Part shown: positions 19,731 through 32,000 of the stretch, one piece after another | Layout of the letters: each line of letters starts with the position of its first letter | Numbering within the stretch: position 1 is the stretch's first letter | Source of the DNA: Blasia pusilla | Taxonomy: Eukaryota; Marchantiophyta; Marchantiopsida; Blasiales | Direction: 5' to 3' | Assembly (NCBI GenBank): GCA_050084515.1 | Contig: CM114272.1 | Span: 47,244,001-47,308,000, forward strand | DNA: 64,000 bases | Position numbers and translations under genes: made by a program | The notes under the pieces: model-generated | What the model saw: the letters and a program-made list of their open reading frames with translations, nothing else | What the model was told of the DNA's origin: nothing | Database searches by the model: none

Positions 19731-22389
19731 CCATATTGTACCATAGAAAGGACTTGGGAAAGTCCTCATCAGAGATGAAGATTTTCCACCAAATAAAAAA
19801 TTCTTGAAAGAATAATTGAAAACCCTTTAATATCTTGAATTTTTTACTAATAACCACAAATGTAGAGCCATGGGCCTAGAGCCTTAAGACATATGGGAAA
19901 CCCATGCATGTCTCATCCTAAACCTTTTGGATAGTATGTGCCTCATTATTGTTCATCATGCATTTGGAGGTTTTATTTAGATTAATATGAATGAGTTGTA
20001 GTCTATCCCTCAACTATCTTTAATGGTTCAAAAAATAGAGTGGCATGTCTAATGTTACATATGTTTGAAAGAAGAACATCTAGATTGTATAAAAAAAAGT
20101 CTTCACCGTTGCACTCAGACCATAAAAACTTTAAAATATTAGTGTAGGAAGATATCTTTATAATTTTTTTGAATCCTCTTAAGATTAATATCATAAACTA
20201 TACACTATAAATGGTTTTATTGGGCCACCATAAAAGGGATTTATTCCTAAAATTTGTTGCAATTGTATTGGAGGAGTAATGTGTCTTCCAACTATGTTGG
20301 CAAAAAAGTTTTGCTGAGAAAATGGAATGATGCATACCTCAATAAATTAATGCCTACTTGCCATTGTTTTGTGATGATAATGTATCTCCAATAATCTAGA
20401 ATTTATCATATTAGAATCTAATAAGAGAGTAGGAAATCTTGTTACCTGCAAACAAGAACACACCAATAAAGTATTTTCTATTGTCAAATATTCCTATATG
20501 TATGTGTACAAAGATTTTGATGCAATATCCAACCACTTAAATATCTAAAAATGAAGTTGGTGATTAATAAGACCACATAATATCTTGATTCAAGATAAGT
20601 CAACAATGTAGAAGGATTCGGCATTGATTGTACAAATATACCTCATTAACAAACCTACATGGGATTTCATGAAAATATGGGCATCATAATTGCTGACTTT
20701 TCATAGACTTCAATGGATACTTTTGGATTAATATTGTCTCCATGCCTCACTCTCTATCTCATGAAAAATCTAAGATTGGAACTCACAACAATAATCATCC
20801 ATACATCCATAGGAGATCCCTCCAAATGCTAAACAAACCCTTCCATACCATAGAAGGGTTGAATTGCATCAAGATCCACATCTTTAGGAAATCGTACAAC
20901 ATGTAAAAACGGTAGATGAAATCATCAAAATCAATGGTGCCTTCCATATTTGAAAAATGTTGCATGCCCATATTTTGCATGTATCCCAAAACGATATCCT
21001 TCACACTCTAGATCTCAATCACTTCAATCGACTCACTATTCAATGACAACGACAATTTCATGGATGGAAGGGTGAGTGATTACTCAACATAACACCCTTG
21101 TTATTTCATTCCACTCTGCATAACTCCACTACTACTTAAACTAACCCGCTCCTCTAAGTCTTGGAAGAACACCATGATTCATGAAAACCATGGGTAATAC
21201 TTTCAAGCACTTGGGTCACCTTTAAGCCTCCCACAATCCTCCTTTTCATGAAAACATTCAATCATCCATAAGATCCTCACTTAGGTAACCGCCCTACACC
21301 CACAAAATTGCTACATGCACAAGAGGTCTATACTCATGTTCTTCCATGACCTATCCTTGACTAGCACAACATTGCTCATACTCAACCAATTGCAACCCAT
21401 AACCTCCACAAGGTCTATTCCGAGTTCTATATGAGACCTAACACCGTCAATGATGAGAGACAAGTGTATGAATTGAACTTGAATGGGTAACTTGAACATG
21501 AGTGCCCTTACTCCTCTGCACAATCCACATTTACGGCTTAATGTGGTATGTTAATCTCAATGGCATGCAAATCTCCTCAAATAGCAAGTCGAAAATGGGT
21601 TTGTGATAAATTAGCTCTCAATTAGTCGAATAACCTAATAGCGTCAATTTCCTACTTCATCCATGTGGTAAAAATATAACAATAGACCAACTATGATGTA
21701 ACATGGAAGATGCCATACATATCTCAAAAAATTATCTACTAACATTTTGGGCGTAAGAAATTTGACAACCCCGTGAAAAATTTCGACTCTGGTAGAAAAT
21801 TTAAAAAATTGACGCTATCTCAACCGTAGACTCAATTTCATGTGGTCTAACCGCCAACGTCGGTGAGCGGCACTCGCCGGCTCCTTGCCAATCGCAATAG
21901 GGTCGCAACGACCATAATTATTTTCTACTAGCGGGGTTTTGTTGGGTCGCACATACTTGCGCCCTATGTTCTAAGGGCGCAAATTTTGTTGGAGTCCCAT
22001 GAATCTCATCCTTCGGAGTAACTAAGATACTGACAGGGTCCTGGCGACGTACGGGGACCAGGTCCTTAGTGGTACTCTTTCCACCTATAGCATTAAAAAA
22101 TAAAACCATTAAAAACACACACGTATCATCCAGCACATGAAACAAAATGATGGAACGCCTAAAATCTATCCTCACCCAAAGCATAAACCATATGAGCGAG
22201 GGTCTAATTGAAACCCCCTTATTAGACTAATCCCACTTCTCCCGTCCAAAACTACCATCCGTCACGAATCCGAAATTCCGAATCATCCCGTCCCCACTCA
22301 TCCAGAGCAATTATTCTCGTTCCGCAGCCGATTAACCCGTCATAAGCCGTGATTAAGCGCAATCAATCGACAGATTAAGCGCCAGAAAG
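19731..22389. other. intergenic, AT-rich, upstream of GET3
   Basis: No recognised gene. Minus-strand frames at 21004-20795 and 21523-21311 (69-70 codons) have no known motif. Base composition becomes more GC-rich from about 21840 towards the GET3 promoter. Confidence 0.4.
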
Positions 22390-22590
22390 CGACAGAACAC
22401 TCAGGAAGAGTAGTTCAGAGGAGGAAGAACAACAACAACAACAAGAAGAGAAGGAAGTGGAGGAGGAAGAGGGTTTAGGTTGAGTTTGAGAAGAAGAAAG
22501 AATAAACGAGGGGACGAGGAAGTGCCGATCGACTCCTTTTCGGTGCTGCAGTCGCAGCATTGAAGTGGAGGAGGAAGAGGAGGAGGAGGT
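22390..22590 (+). promoter_or_regulatory. GET3 probable 5' UTR, purine-rich
   Basis: The 200 bp before the GET3 start are dominated by GAGGAAGA-, AACAAC- and GAAGAAG-type purine runs, as is common in plant 5' leaders. No TATA box was fixed. The transcription start is unknown. The strong minus-strand frames here (Ser/Pro-rich) are the complement of these purine runs. Confidence 0.45.
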
Positions 22591-25500
22591 ATGGCAGAGG
22601 AGGGAGCGGTGGAGGAGTGGGCTCCAGAGGCGAGCTTGAGCAATGTGATAGCGCAGCAGGAGCTGAAATGGATTTTCGTGGGGGGGAAAGGAGGAGTGGG
22701 AAAGACCACATGCAGCTCCATGCTGGCGGTGCAGTTGGCTAAAGTGCGGCCGTCTGTGTTGATCATCTCCACGGATCCGGCTCACAATCTCAGCGATGCC
22801 TTCCGACAGAAATTCACGCGCTCTCCTACTCTGGTCCAAGGCTTCTCCAACCTGTATGCGATGGTAGGTCTCACCATGGGGATCGCGCTGGGGATGGAGC
22901 AGTCACTGGAGTTCGTTGGCAATGGTGAATTGGAGTTTGCAAGGGTTGTGTGGTTGTGCGGGGAAGTGTATATTTGAATGCAGTTGGATTTTTTTATTTT
23001 CAGGAGGTGGATCCTACCGTGGAAAGCGACGATTTGGATCAATTCGAAGGCATGGGTGGTTTCGTATCAGAGCTTGCAAATGCCATCCCCGGAATCGATG
23101 AAGCCATGAGTTTTGCTGAAATGCTGAAGTAAGTTTCCCTGCCCTTGATATCTCAAGTCAGTACGTTCCGTCGTTGCGATGTGATGTTCGGGTATACGAA
23201 AGCCCGGAAACTGCGCGCGCACACATGCCTTGGGGACTTGCATGGTCTTCGATTCCATCATCCCAATTTTAGCACGCTATGCAACTGAATCGGGTCTCTT
23301 TTCGCAGCCTTTTCTCTTCCTGGTTTCCTTGCCAGGGCTGAATTCGAGTTCATGAATGCAGTAGGTTACTTGCTGTTGTCCTTGCCCTTAGATCCTTCTG
23401 TGGAGACACTCACGGATGTCAACGAGATCTAAGTTGTCAGGAATCTTTCCCTCCCCTGGATCGTAGGGACTTCTGTCTATTATTCATGAATTCAAGGCCT
23501 TACTGCACATAATACTGTTTGGAGCTTGAGTGAGGTGTCTGCAAAGACCTGAATGTATTCTGTCTCGGAATTGAAGAATTGCAAACTTCGGATTCTGAGC
23601 TGACAACGATCAATTCAGCTGTCCGATAGGCCGATTGTGCTCCTAGTAGTATGCCAAGAACGAAGCACTTGATCTAGTCCGAATTGAAAATCTTGGGACC
23701 TTGAACATCACGGAGAGTTCCATCAGTACACATGCATTCCACCTTCTATGCACGGAAATAGGACGCTCATATCTTTTCAGATATCCATCCTTACCATCTA
23801 CTATCCAGGTCTCCGTCAGCTTCTTCCGGACCACCCACAGGTCTAAGGTCGGTTTGTTCCTGAGGAAGTGGAAAGCTTGATGTCCTTTACTTGCGATGAA
23901 CCTGAGTGGAATTAACTGGGAAAGCAAAGAAGTTGGGTTTATCATGAAATTCTGATTGCTGATGCAGGCTGGTGCAGACCTTGGATTATGCAGTTATAGT
24001 TTTTGATACTGCTCCCACTGGCCACACCTTGCGGTTGCTGCAATTTCCGTCAACATTGGAGAAAGGGTTGGGTAAGATGATGAGTTTGAAAAACAAGTTC
24101 GGAGGGTTGATTAGCCAGGTACTTCATCACTCTTCTGCATCCTGCCCTCTGGGAGGGTTTTTAGAACTAGTGGTCACTTTTTCCTTGAAATGACTGAGAC
24201 CCCATGCTTGCATACTATGGATTGCTTAGTGTTAACTCCAGAACAATACCATTTATCAATCCCACTCAAATGACTTCATGTAGAGCAAATGTGTGCCTGA
24301 ACATGAATTGATGGGCATTTGTGCTTGAAGTTTCCCTTTATACTATGGGAATTGGTGATGCAGTAACGACAGAAGAACTCTGGTGGTCCAGGTATCAAGA
24401 ATGTTTGGCGCAGGAGATGAATTTGCTGAGGATGCCATCATGGGTAAATTGGAAAGCATGAAAGCTGTTATTGAGCAAGTCAATGAACAATTCAAAAATC
24501 CTGTAAGAGCTTTCACCTGCATAGACCTATGCTAGGGCTAGCAACTTGTTTAAGGGCTGCACAGTTCCTCATATGCAATCTGTGTTCAATTTCTTGGTGA
24601 AACTCTAAATGTGGCTGTCTCCAATAAGAGTTCAAGGTATCACCAAGTTCCAAAAGAATTTGACAAAGACCTTGCGATTTCACTAAGGAGGCTTAGGACA
24701 TAGCCCTTGTGGTACTCACTCGTGGTTGTATGCTGCAGGATTTGACAACTTTCGTATGTGTATGCATCCCTGAGTTCCTATCACTCTATGAAACAGAGAG
24801 GCTGGTACAAGAGCTGGCCCGTTTTGAAATTGATACTCACAACATCATCATAAATCAAGTACTATTCAATGAGGATGGTGAGTTTTCTAAATAGTTGGAA
24901 CCAACTGGAGGGTCATTATCAAAGATGTGGTGGTAGTGGACACTCACTATATATACTAGAACTGTGTGCACCCATATTCACCTTTCTGTTGTCTGAAGAC
25001 TAACCAAGTTTAAGAATCTAGTATCTGTTTTTTTTTTTCAAGAGAAGATGATTCGAAAGCTGTATCGGTATTCTGATTAAAGCAAATTTGCCAATCCTCG
25101 TTGTAGACACTTGCATCTTGATTGACCCATGCCTACCGGTTCCTTCCAGTCAAAAAGTTTTATCTGGAGGCACTTCTCCTTTGCAGTAATACTGACCGTG
25201 ATATCATATGTCAAAAGAAATGTAGTGTAAAGCTGTGCATATGTGAATATAGGTGAGTTACTAGTAACATCTTAAACTACTAATGAACCATCTCAAATGA
25301 TTCAGCTGCGGAGTCCAAACTGCTACAAGCAAGAATACGAATGCAGCAGAAGTATCTGGATCAGTTTCATGAACTATATGAAGATTTTCACATCACTAAG
25401 CTACCACTACTTCCAGAAGAGGTATGACCAAGATTGGCAATGTGGAAAAGTCCAGGCAATGAATTCTCCGAGTCCTTGACAATTTGTGATCTGCATTTAT

Positions 25501-25934
25501 CTAATCTGGGATTGATTAGATTCCCTTTTGTTGGATGGTAAGGTTTAACTAATCAGTGACATTCATTGATGACCAGAAAATGTTGCAAGGGATTTTACCC
25601 AAAAGTTGTTATACTCGTCCTGTGACATTCTCCTAGTAACTTTTCGTTGTGATGCTAGGATTCACAATTTTTGGATATACCTTAGGTGGACGATGACAAA
25701 CTTAGCTCTTGTGGGCACTTTGGGCCTTTGTTGCAGGTTCGAGGGGTGGAGTCATTGAAGGAATTCTCTGTCAATCTTCTTGCGCCTTATGAACCATCCA
25801 AAGGTGGCTCGGTTGGAATTTTATCAAAGAAGACTGTGGAGGATTGGGAGAGTGAAGTGGAGCGACTTCGGAAGGCTCTATCAGAGGCTGAAACTGAGTT
25901 AGAAAGACTGAGAAAGGGGAAAGATCAGCACTGA
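22591..25934 (+). CDS. GET3: GET3/TRC40 tail-anchored protein targeting ATPase (ArsA family)
   Basis: Seven exons: 22591-22863, 23004-23128, 23968-24118, 24392-24502, 24739-24877, 25306-25421, 25737-25934. All introns are GT..AG, and the joined frame is 1113 nt (370 residues). The P-loop is [10 protein letters not shown] (31-40), Switch I DPAHNLSD (62-69), Switch [14 protein letters not shown] (146-157). Next come the client-binding helical segment ([17 protein letters not shown]) and nucleotide-pocket INQVLFNED. The C-terminal part is [20 protein letters not shown] with a charged coiled-coil tail. The family is a homodimeric cytosolic ATPase that hands tail-anchored proteins to the ER receptor. 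The fungal/animal zinc CXXC is replaced by AAESKLL, as in plant GET3a. The start is the first ATG of the frame. It looks intact. Confidence 0.95.
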
Positions 25935-28900
25935 AATGTGTTCCCCAGGCCATCAAAATGAACTTAGCCAGCCTTGGCTCTATTCTTGCTCTTTTGAAGA
26001 TTTTTCACGAATCCACTGGACTTGGTTTCTAGATCGGTAGGTGGTACCTGTTTAGTTTTGATCCTGCGAGCCTTTTCTCAAGTATGATATGAGGAGCGTG
26101 CGAATTAGAGCTGCTCCAAGTTTAGTCTATAAAGGATGATGTATAGATTCCCAAAGGTACTGTCATTATAAGTGATGTAAATGAGGTCATTGTTGTGGTT
26201 TATCCACAATTCAGAGTAAGGATATTACTCAAAGGTCCTAGTCAGAATCAAGCATGTTACAGGTTTGAGGCATGGGGATTTCAATATTCGTGCATGATAT
26301 CTGCTTGGTGGTACTCTTATTCGAACAATAATGAGGATGCATATTCTCCGAATTTGGTCCTTCAGAACAGAATTGGTCTCTTTTAGGCTAATGTGTGTGC
26401 AGCATAGAGTTTTTGAAGCTTTGAGTCCTGTGGAAAAATAATGGAAGACTCTGGCACCAAGATGGTCAAGAACCCTGGTTTAGACAACTTTTTATGAGCT
26501 GCTTCCTTTCATACGGGCTTCTGAATTAGATTAACATTGACTGCCTGTAACAGTGAAAAGTTCTACAACACATGAGAGGTTAATCTACTGTCCTGAACAG
26601 ACAGTTCATCATGACAGTAGATTAACTGTTCTCTGATTTCCATTGTTTGTCAAAGCTTTGCTGCATGTCGAGCATGCTATCCATTGTGTTCAGGGAGCTG
26701 CATATGTTTTGCAGTTCTTTAGTCTGTTTACGGGCCAAGAGCCAGCGCATGATTCTGGAGCATTTGCTGTAGGCCGCCCGTAGAAAGAGAAGTGCAGGTC
26801 TTGGTCTGCTTACGGAGAGGACAAACGTTTTCTGCAAAACCAGATCGGGCACCCATTCCTCTCTAGCAATTACTGTGAATTTGTTTGTTTGTGATCTCAT
26901 TTTACCCTTTGTGCCGTGAAGAGATGGCTACAGTTCCTTGTGTCGTCGATGATTTTCAAAGATAGAGATCTAACCTGCCAAAGGTGATTCGAGAATGGCT
27001 GGAAACCACACATATCATCGATGTTATTGTTCACCTTTTTGGGGTCGTCACGGTTGGATTATCTCGGGAAAAAGTTTTAAGATCCAACAGAGAGAGGCCT
27101 GCATTATCTCGGACAAAGGTATGAGATTCAACAGAGGCCGCAACCTAGAGAGAAGCACAGGGAGGTCAGAAACGTCTTGAAAGGAATTGCGACAAATCAA
27201 TGAGCCCTGGAAACACTAGTCTGCAAAGAGAAGCTCCTGTGCTTATCACATGAGGTTGACAGGGCATCCGCCACTGACTTGATTAGTAGGCTCGATCGCC
27301 TCTAATGCTGGAAGATCAATTCAACTTTCCGTCTTTATCCGATGAGGACCAACTTTCATTCGTGTGAATTCGTTGTTATGGTGGTGTTGGAGCGGTTTCT
27401 GCTCCAACGCGTCCAGTCCAGAGTGCAGATGGCCTTGCATTTAAGTTGTTCGATTGACAGAAATGTGCGTTCGACCGATGTCGTGAGTTGCAGAAGCTCA
27501 TGCTTCTACTAGCTCACTCTGAGATCTGATCCTTGTAATAGTGAAGCACACTATCACATGAAAAGATAGGCATGAAAGGTGTAACAGATGATTATCTAGT
27601 AGCTTGGTAGATCTCCAGGACACAATATAAGAATTTCAGTCCCCTTCGAGTGCTAATGCAGTAGGAAACCTAACATTCACGGAAGGAGAGGAACATTGGT
27701 TGCCTCGTCTCGTCTGCCCCAGAACTCTACCCTTAACTTCTTATCTGGACTAGGCTGTCCTGTGTTCTCTCAGTTGGGCTTATGCAATCCAAATTCAGTG
27801 ACATTCCCACAGTTTGGAGAGGTTGCTGTATCCATACGTCTCTTTACTGCATCCATACATCTCAACTTGCGTGACACACTTCCCCTCCGAATTAGCGCTC
27901 CAGTCCTCTAGTAACGTTATTTTTCTCTGATGGCCTCTTCTCCTCCCTTTCCATTTTGGATCCAATCCTCCGCAATCAGGCTGGAGAATTTGAACGATTG
28001 TATGTCATATGCTAGCACCCAGACTGGTTTCGAAAGGTGATTGGGATGACAGCCAACCTTAGCCCCAAAGGTCTGAAACTGACTGCCGCGAAATATCGAC
28101 CAGTGTGGCGTGGGGCTCCGAAGTTCTCTAGCCATCACTATTCATTCCAGGAAACCTGAAGATATAGGAAGCTACTATACAGGAGCTCCGACCATGTGAT
28201 ACTCTCTGGCAGAAGGTGCTGCTCTAGGCTGTACCAACAACTACTAACAGCAGGGCAGCAATACAAAACTGATGTGTGTGCAGATGACATTTGTGGTTCC
28301 ACATGGTCAACTGGAGGTCGATGGGCTACGAAAGGAGTTTTCGCATGCACAGCTCCCTCCATAAAGTGGTCAGTCGTGGTGCACTCCAACGCCTACGACT
28401 TCCCCAAGAACATCTCCACAGATGGGCATCCGGAAAGGCCGGTCTTCTTTTATCTAATAATTGTGTAGACTCGATTGTTCGGTACCCACAGGACGTGCTC
28501 ACGAGTGCAGGTGTGGGTCGCTAGGAATCCGCATGGAGGTTGACTCCTATGCACTCTAGAAGTCATACCGGGGCATTCAATCCTGAGCTCTGCTTGGATG
28601 GTTATAGATCGACGAGTACGATCAGACCCGAGGTCTGGACGGAGCTGTGGAGCGTGACTAGATCCGCAGGAAGGAAGGAAGGAAGGAAGCAAGGGCTGCT
28701 AGTAAGCTTTTGGCATAGCAACACCAACATCTGAAGACTGGAGGGTAGATAGATCGCTGAGGGATGGTAGTTGCCAATCAGAGTTGAACGACAGGCAGAA
28801 ATTCTGCTGATGAGCTTCTTGCATGCAAATCCGATATGTGAAGACTGGAGGGTGGAGAAAGAGGTTTCCTAGTGATGGTTGGCGGTTGCCGTTGGAGGTC

Positions 28901-29059
28901 GTGAGCGGCACGCAGGAATTCGTTGGCAAAGTGCGGAATTATTGCGTCAAAGGGGGCACGACGGGAATGAGCTTTAGAATTTGAGGACTGTCGTTGCTGA
29001 ATTGGGTTTTAAAGAATTCTTAGCGTTACCCGGGCAAGAGTCTAAAACATAATACTACA
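25935..29059. other. intergenic between GET3 and PNG1
   Basis: It contains the GET3 3' UTR and presumably the PNG1 promoter and leader. A minus-strand frame of 92 codons at 26900-26622 is the longest open block without recognisable homology. A GGAAGGAAGGAAGGAAGG microsatellite lies near 28671-28688. The phrase GAAGACTGGAGGGT recurs at about 28733 and 28840. No further gene recognised. Confidence 0.4.
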
Positions 29060-32000
29060 ATGGATCGGGGCCGGGAGATATTTCTAGCCAGAGTGGAACC
29101 CACTCTTCGGCAATGCGTGATGGTATGCTTCTGTGGCTTGATGTTCTTGGCCGATTAAGTGGTTTCAAGTCGCACTCCTATGAATTGTCCAAGAACTGCA
29201 GATAGAGACGGGATTGTTGAATTGGATAGTGTGGTGTGCGACTCTGGATGGTTGGAGTTTAGGCAATATGTTCTGATTGAGGCATTGTGGTTGTAAGGCG
29301 TAAGGCTAATTGGTTGGATGTGGACCACCTGCGAAGGTCCAGCCAGTTGGTGGGATTAGACGATTCAAGCAATCAGATTCCGAGAGGATGGATGGAAGTC
29401 TAGGCCGCTGTTAATACAGAACTTTCGAGCCTGGCTTATGAAGTTCTTCCATGATGTTTGAGGCTTTGGTGGGAAGCGAGGAATTTCGCGTTTGAGCGAG
29501 GGTTTGTGTGGTCTTGTGGGATTCCCAAATCCGCTAGAATCATGGACCTCAAGAGCTTCACGGGGCCACCAGGAAGTGGGCATGATCGGAAATTGTGTAC
29601 ATAGAGAGAAATGTCCAAGAATTGATTGGGTTCAAAGAATTCATCATGCTGAACCACCATGGGCAGCCAAAGCTGAGATTATCTCGTGCTGTTCATTTGT
29701 GCAGTATGAAGATCCTGCAGCCCAAGAAGCGGCTCGGAAGACTGTGCCTCGTGAAGAACTTGAAGAAAAGGCTCTGGTTGCTTTAGCCAAGGTGTTCACA
29801 ACATACTTCACGATTCCGGCCTTCCTATCTATCGCCTTAATTAGAGATAACTATTTCTGTGACGGCAGTCTGCTCCTTCATTGTAGTTTGTTTGCTCCTT
29901 TGTGAGTTTGTTCCTGGTGATGTGAGTGATCCCAATCTTTCCATGGTAACTGATATCCGTGTTTTCAAGAATATTTCATCTAAGAAACTATGAAACTTGA
30001 ATAAAACAGGATTCGAGTTATCAATCAGCTCCCACGCTTGGTTTGAACGAGGTTTTGTCCAAATGGGACTAGTGAAGAAATTCATCCGTTATTCTCACTG
30101 ATGTTTCCTCGCTAGTGGCTCAAATTTCATCTTATACTTACGGTACATGATTATGGGCATGATGCGCAACAGCATTTCTATCTGCACTGCGGCATCTTAT
30201 AAACCATTTGCCTGAATACACCATTCGTATGTCTCAAATATCCTGAGATTGTCCAGGCTTTGGTGAGGTCTCCTTGCCATAAGCTCCCTCAAATAGTACT
30301 GTAAATTCATTCTACGGTGGTTCGCAGGAGGGTAAAAGCTATTCTGAGAAGGATGAGATTGACTATGCCATCCTCCGAGAACTGTTATTGTGGTTCAAAG
30401 GCTCATTCAGGTACAACTTGTGCTTCACTCTCTTTGTAGTCACTGCAGTATGAAGCAATATTCCTCAGATGAGCCTCTCTTTATGTGTATATAAATAGTC
30501 ATTTGGTATCTGCCTTCTGTAGTTTACCTGATCTACAAATCTTTGGAAGTGGGTTTGCTGATCTTCTTTTATCCATTGTTTACATTGAAAACAAGAGTTC
30601 ATTATTGGAGAACTGTTATCGTATTTTAGAATCAGAGTTTCTCTACAACCTAGCTATTACAAGCACACTTAGTGCAATAGCAACCACTCAGGTTAGATTG
30701 TAGAGGAAAGAGCTAGACAACCTGCATCACCAGATCACCTTGCATTCTCAAGCACACTTAGTGCAATAGCAACCACTCAGGTTAGCAGCAGTAGACATCT
30801 CAATAGCAACCACTCAGGTTAGTACTACTATACACCTTGTATCACAAGACTCACTGAACTCCTCAAGTCAGCAGACCTCTCAGTCTGTAAGCAGCAGCAC
30901 ACTCAGTGCTTAGCACACTGAACTACTAAGGTCAGAAGCACAATCCACTCAGGTAAGCAAAGCACACTCAGTGCTTCTCAATCAGCTCCTCAGCTCAGAG
31001 AGTTGTGTCCAGAAAGGTGTAAGAGAATGTAAATTCGCAGGGCACCCTCAGAGGGTTATATACAGCCAAGAGAATGAGTTTCTAAGTTTTAGGGTTTTTA
31101 GGGTTAGGGCCTGCCGCCCATAGTAATTCTCAGAATTACTGAGGTAACTCTATGGTAACAAGAAATTACTATTTACTGTGGTAAAACACTAAGTTACTAT
31201 AGTAATTCTATCAGTTACTTTTCACTATAGTAAACTCCAAGTTACTATGTTTTACAACATCGTAACAAGTTCTTAATTAGTTGCTGCTGTCTGAAAAGTC
31301 ATAGGAATAGGTTGAGGATTAAGTGCCGAGACACACCAATTACTGGTCATCCACAGAGTGAAGTACTTAGAATGGTTTCCATAGGATGTTGTGCAGGGTA
31401 CCCACATCTGGTAGAAAGTAGTAGATCAGGGGGCAGGATTGTATTGCCATAAATTGGGCGAAATTCAAACCTGCAGTGTAAGGAATTTGATCAGCTGGAG
31501 AAACAATTACAGGAAGACTAATGAGGACATGTCTCCTTGTGACTCCCCTCATCGGTGGCTACTTACTGGAACAAACTCTCCACCCCTGGCTTGTGATCGT
31601 ATTATGAATTCTCTACTCCTCTCAATTTTGATCAGAGGAGTGTTTCTCATATTCTGGGTCTTTTTCTTTGAGATCTGATTGCATTTGACCCTCTCAAATT
31701 CAGCATCTAGAACTTTCTGCTGTTTTTCCTGCATATATACTCCTCCACCCGGAAAATGTATTGCACCTGATTTATGTAGATCTTAATTCACACCGGTATT
31801 CTGATAACCATCATATTTCCTGAGTAGGCATGACTGTAACTGTGAGCCTATCTTTGTGCTCCATGTACCCCAGACCTGACACTCACATCCTAAGCAAGGA
31901 TGATGCTCACCATGTGCCTCTCTATCTCTAACCATAGAAGGGTTCTTTCCATTTTCTGTGTGCTGATTTCTAGTCGGGATGTTCTCTAGATGGGTCAATA

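Noticed and set aside
22375-22839. Three overlapping minus-strand frames of 78-154 codons, rich in Ser and Pro
   Set aside because: They are the complement of the purine-rich GET3 leader and first exon (GAG/AGG repeats read as Ser/Pro runs), so composition explains them.
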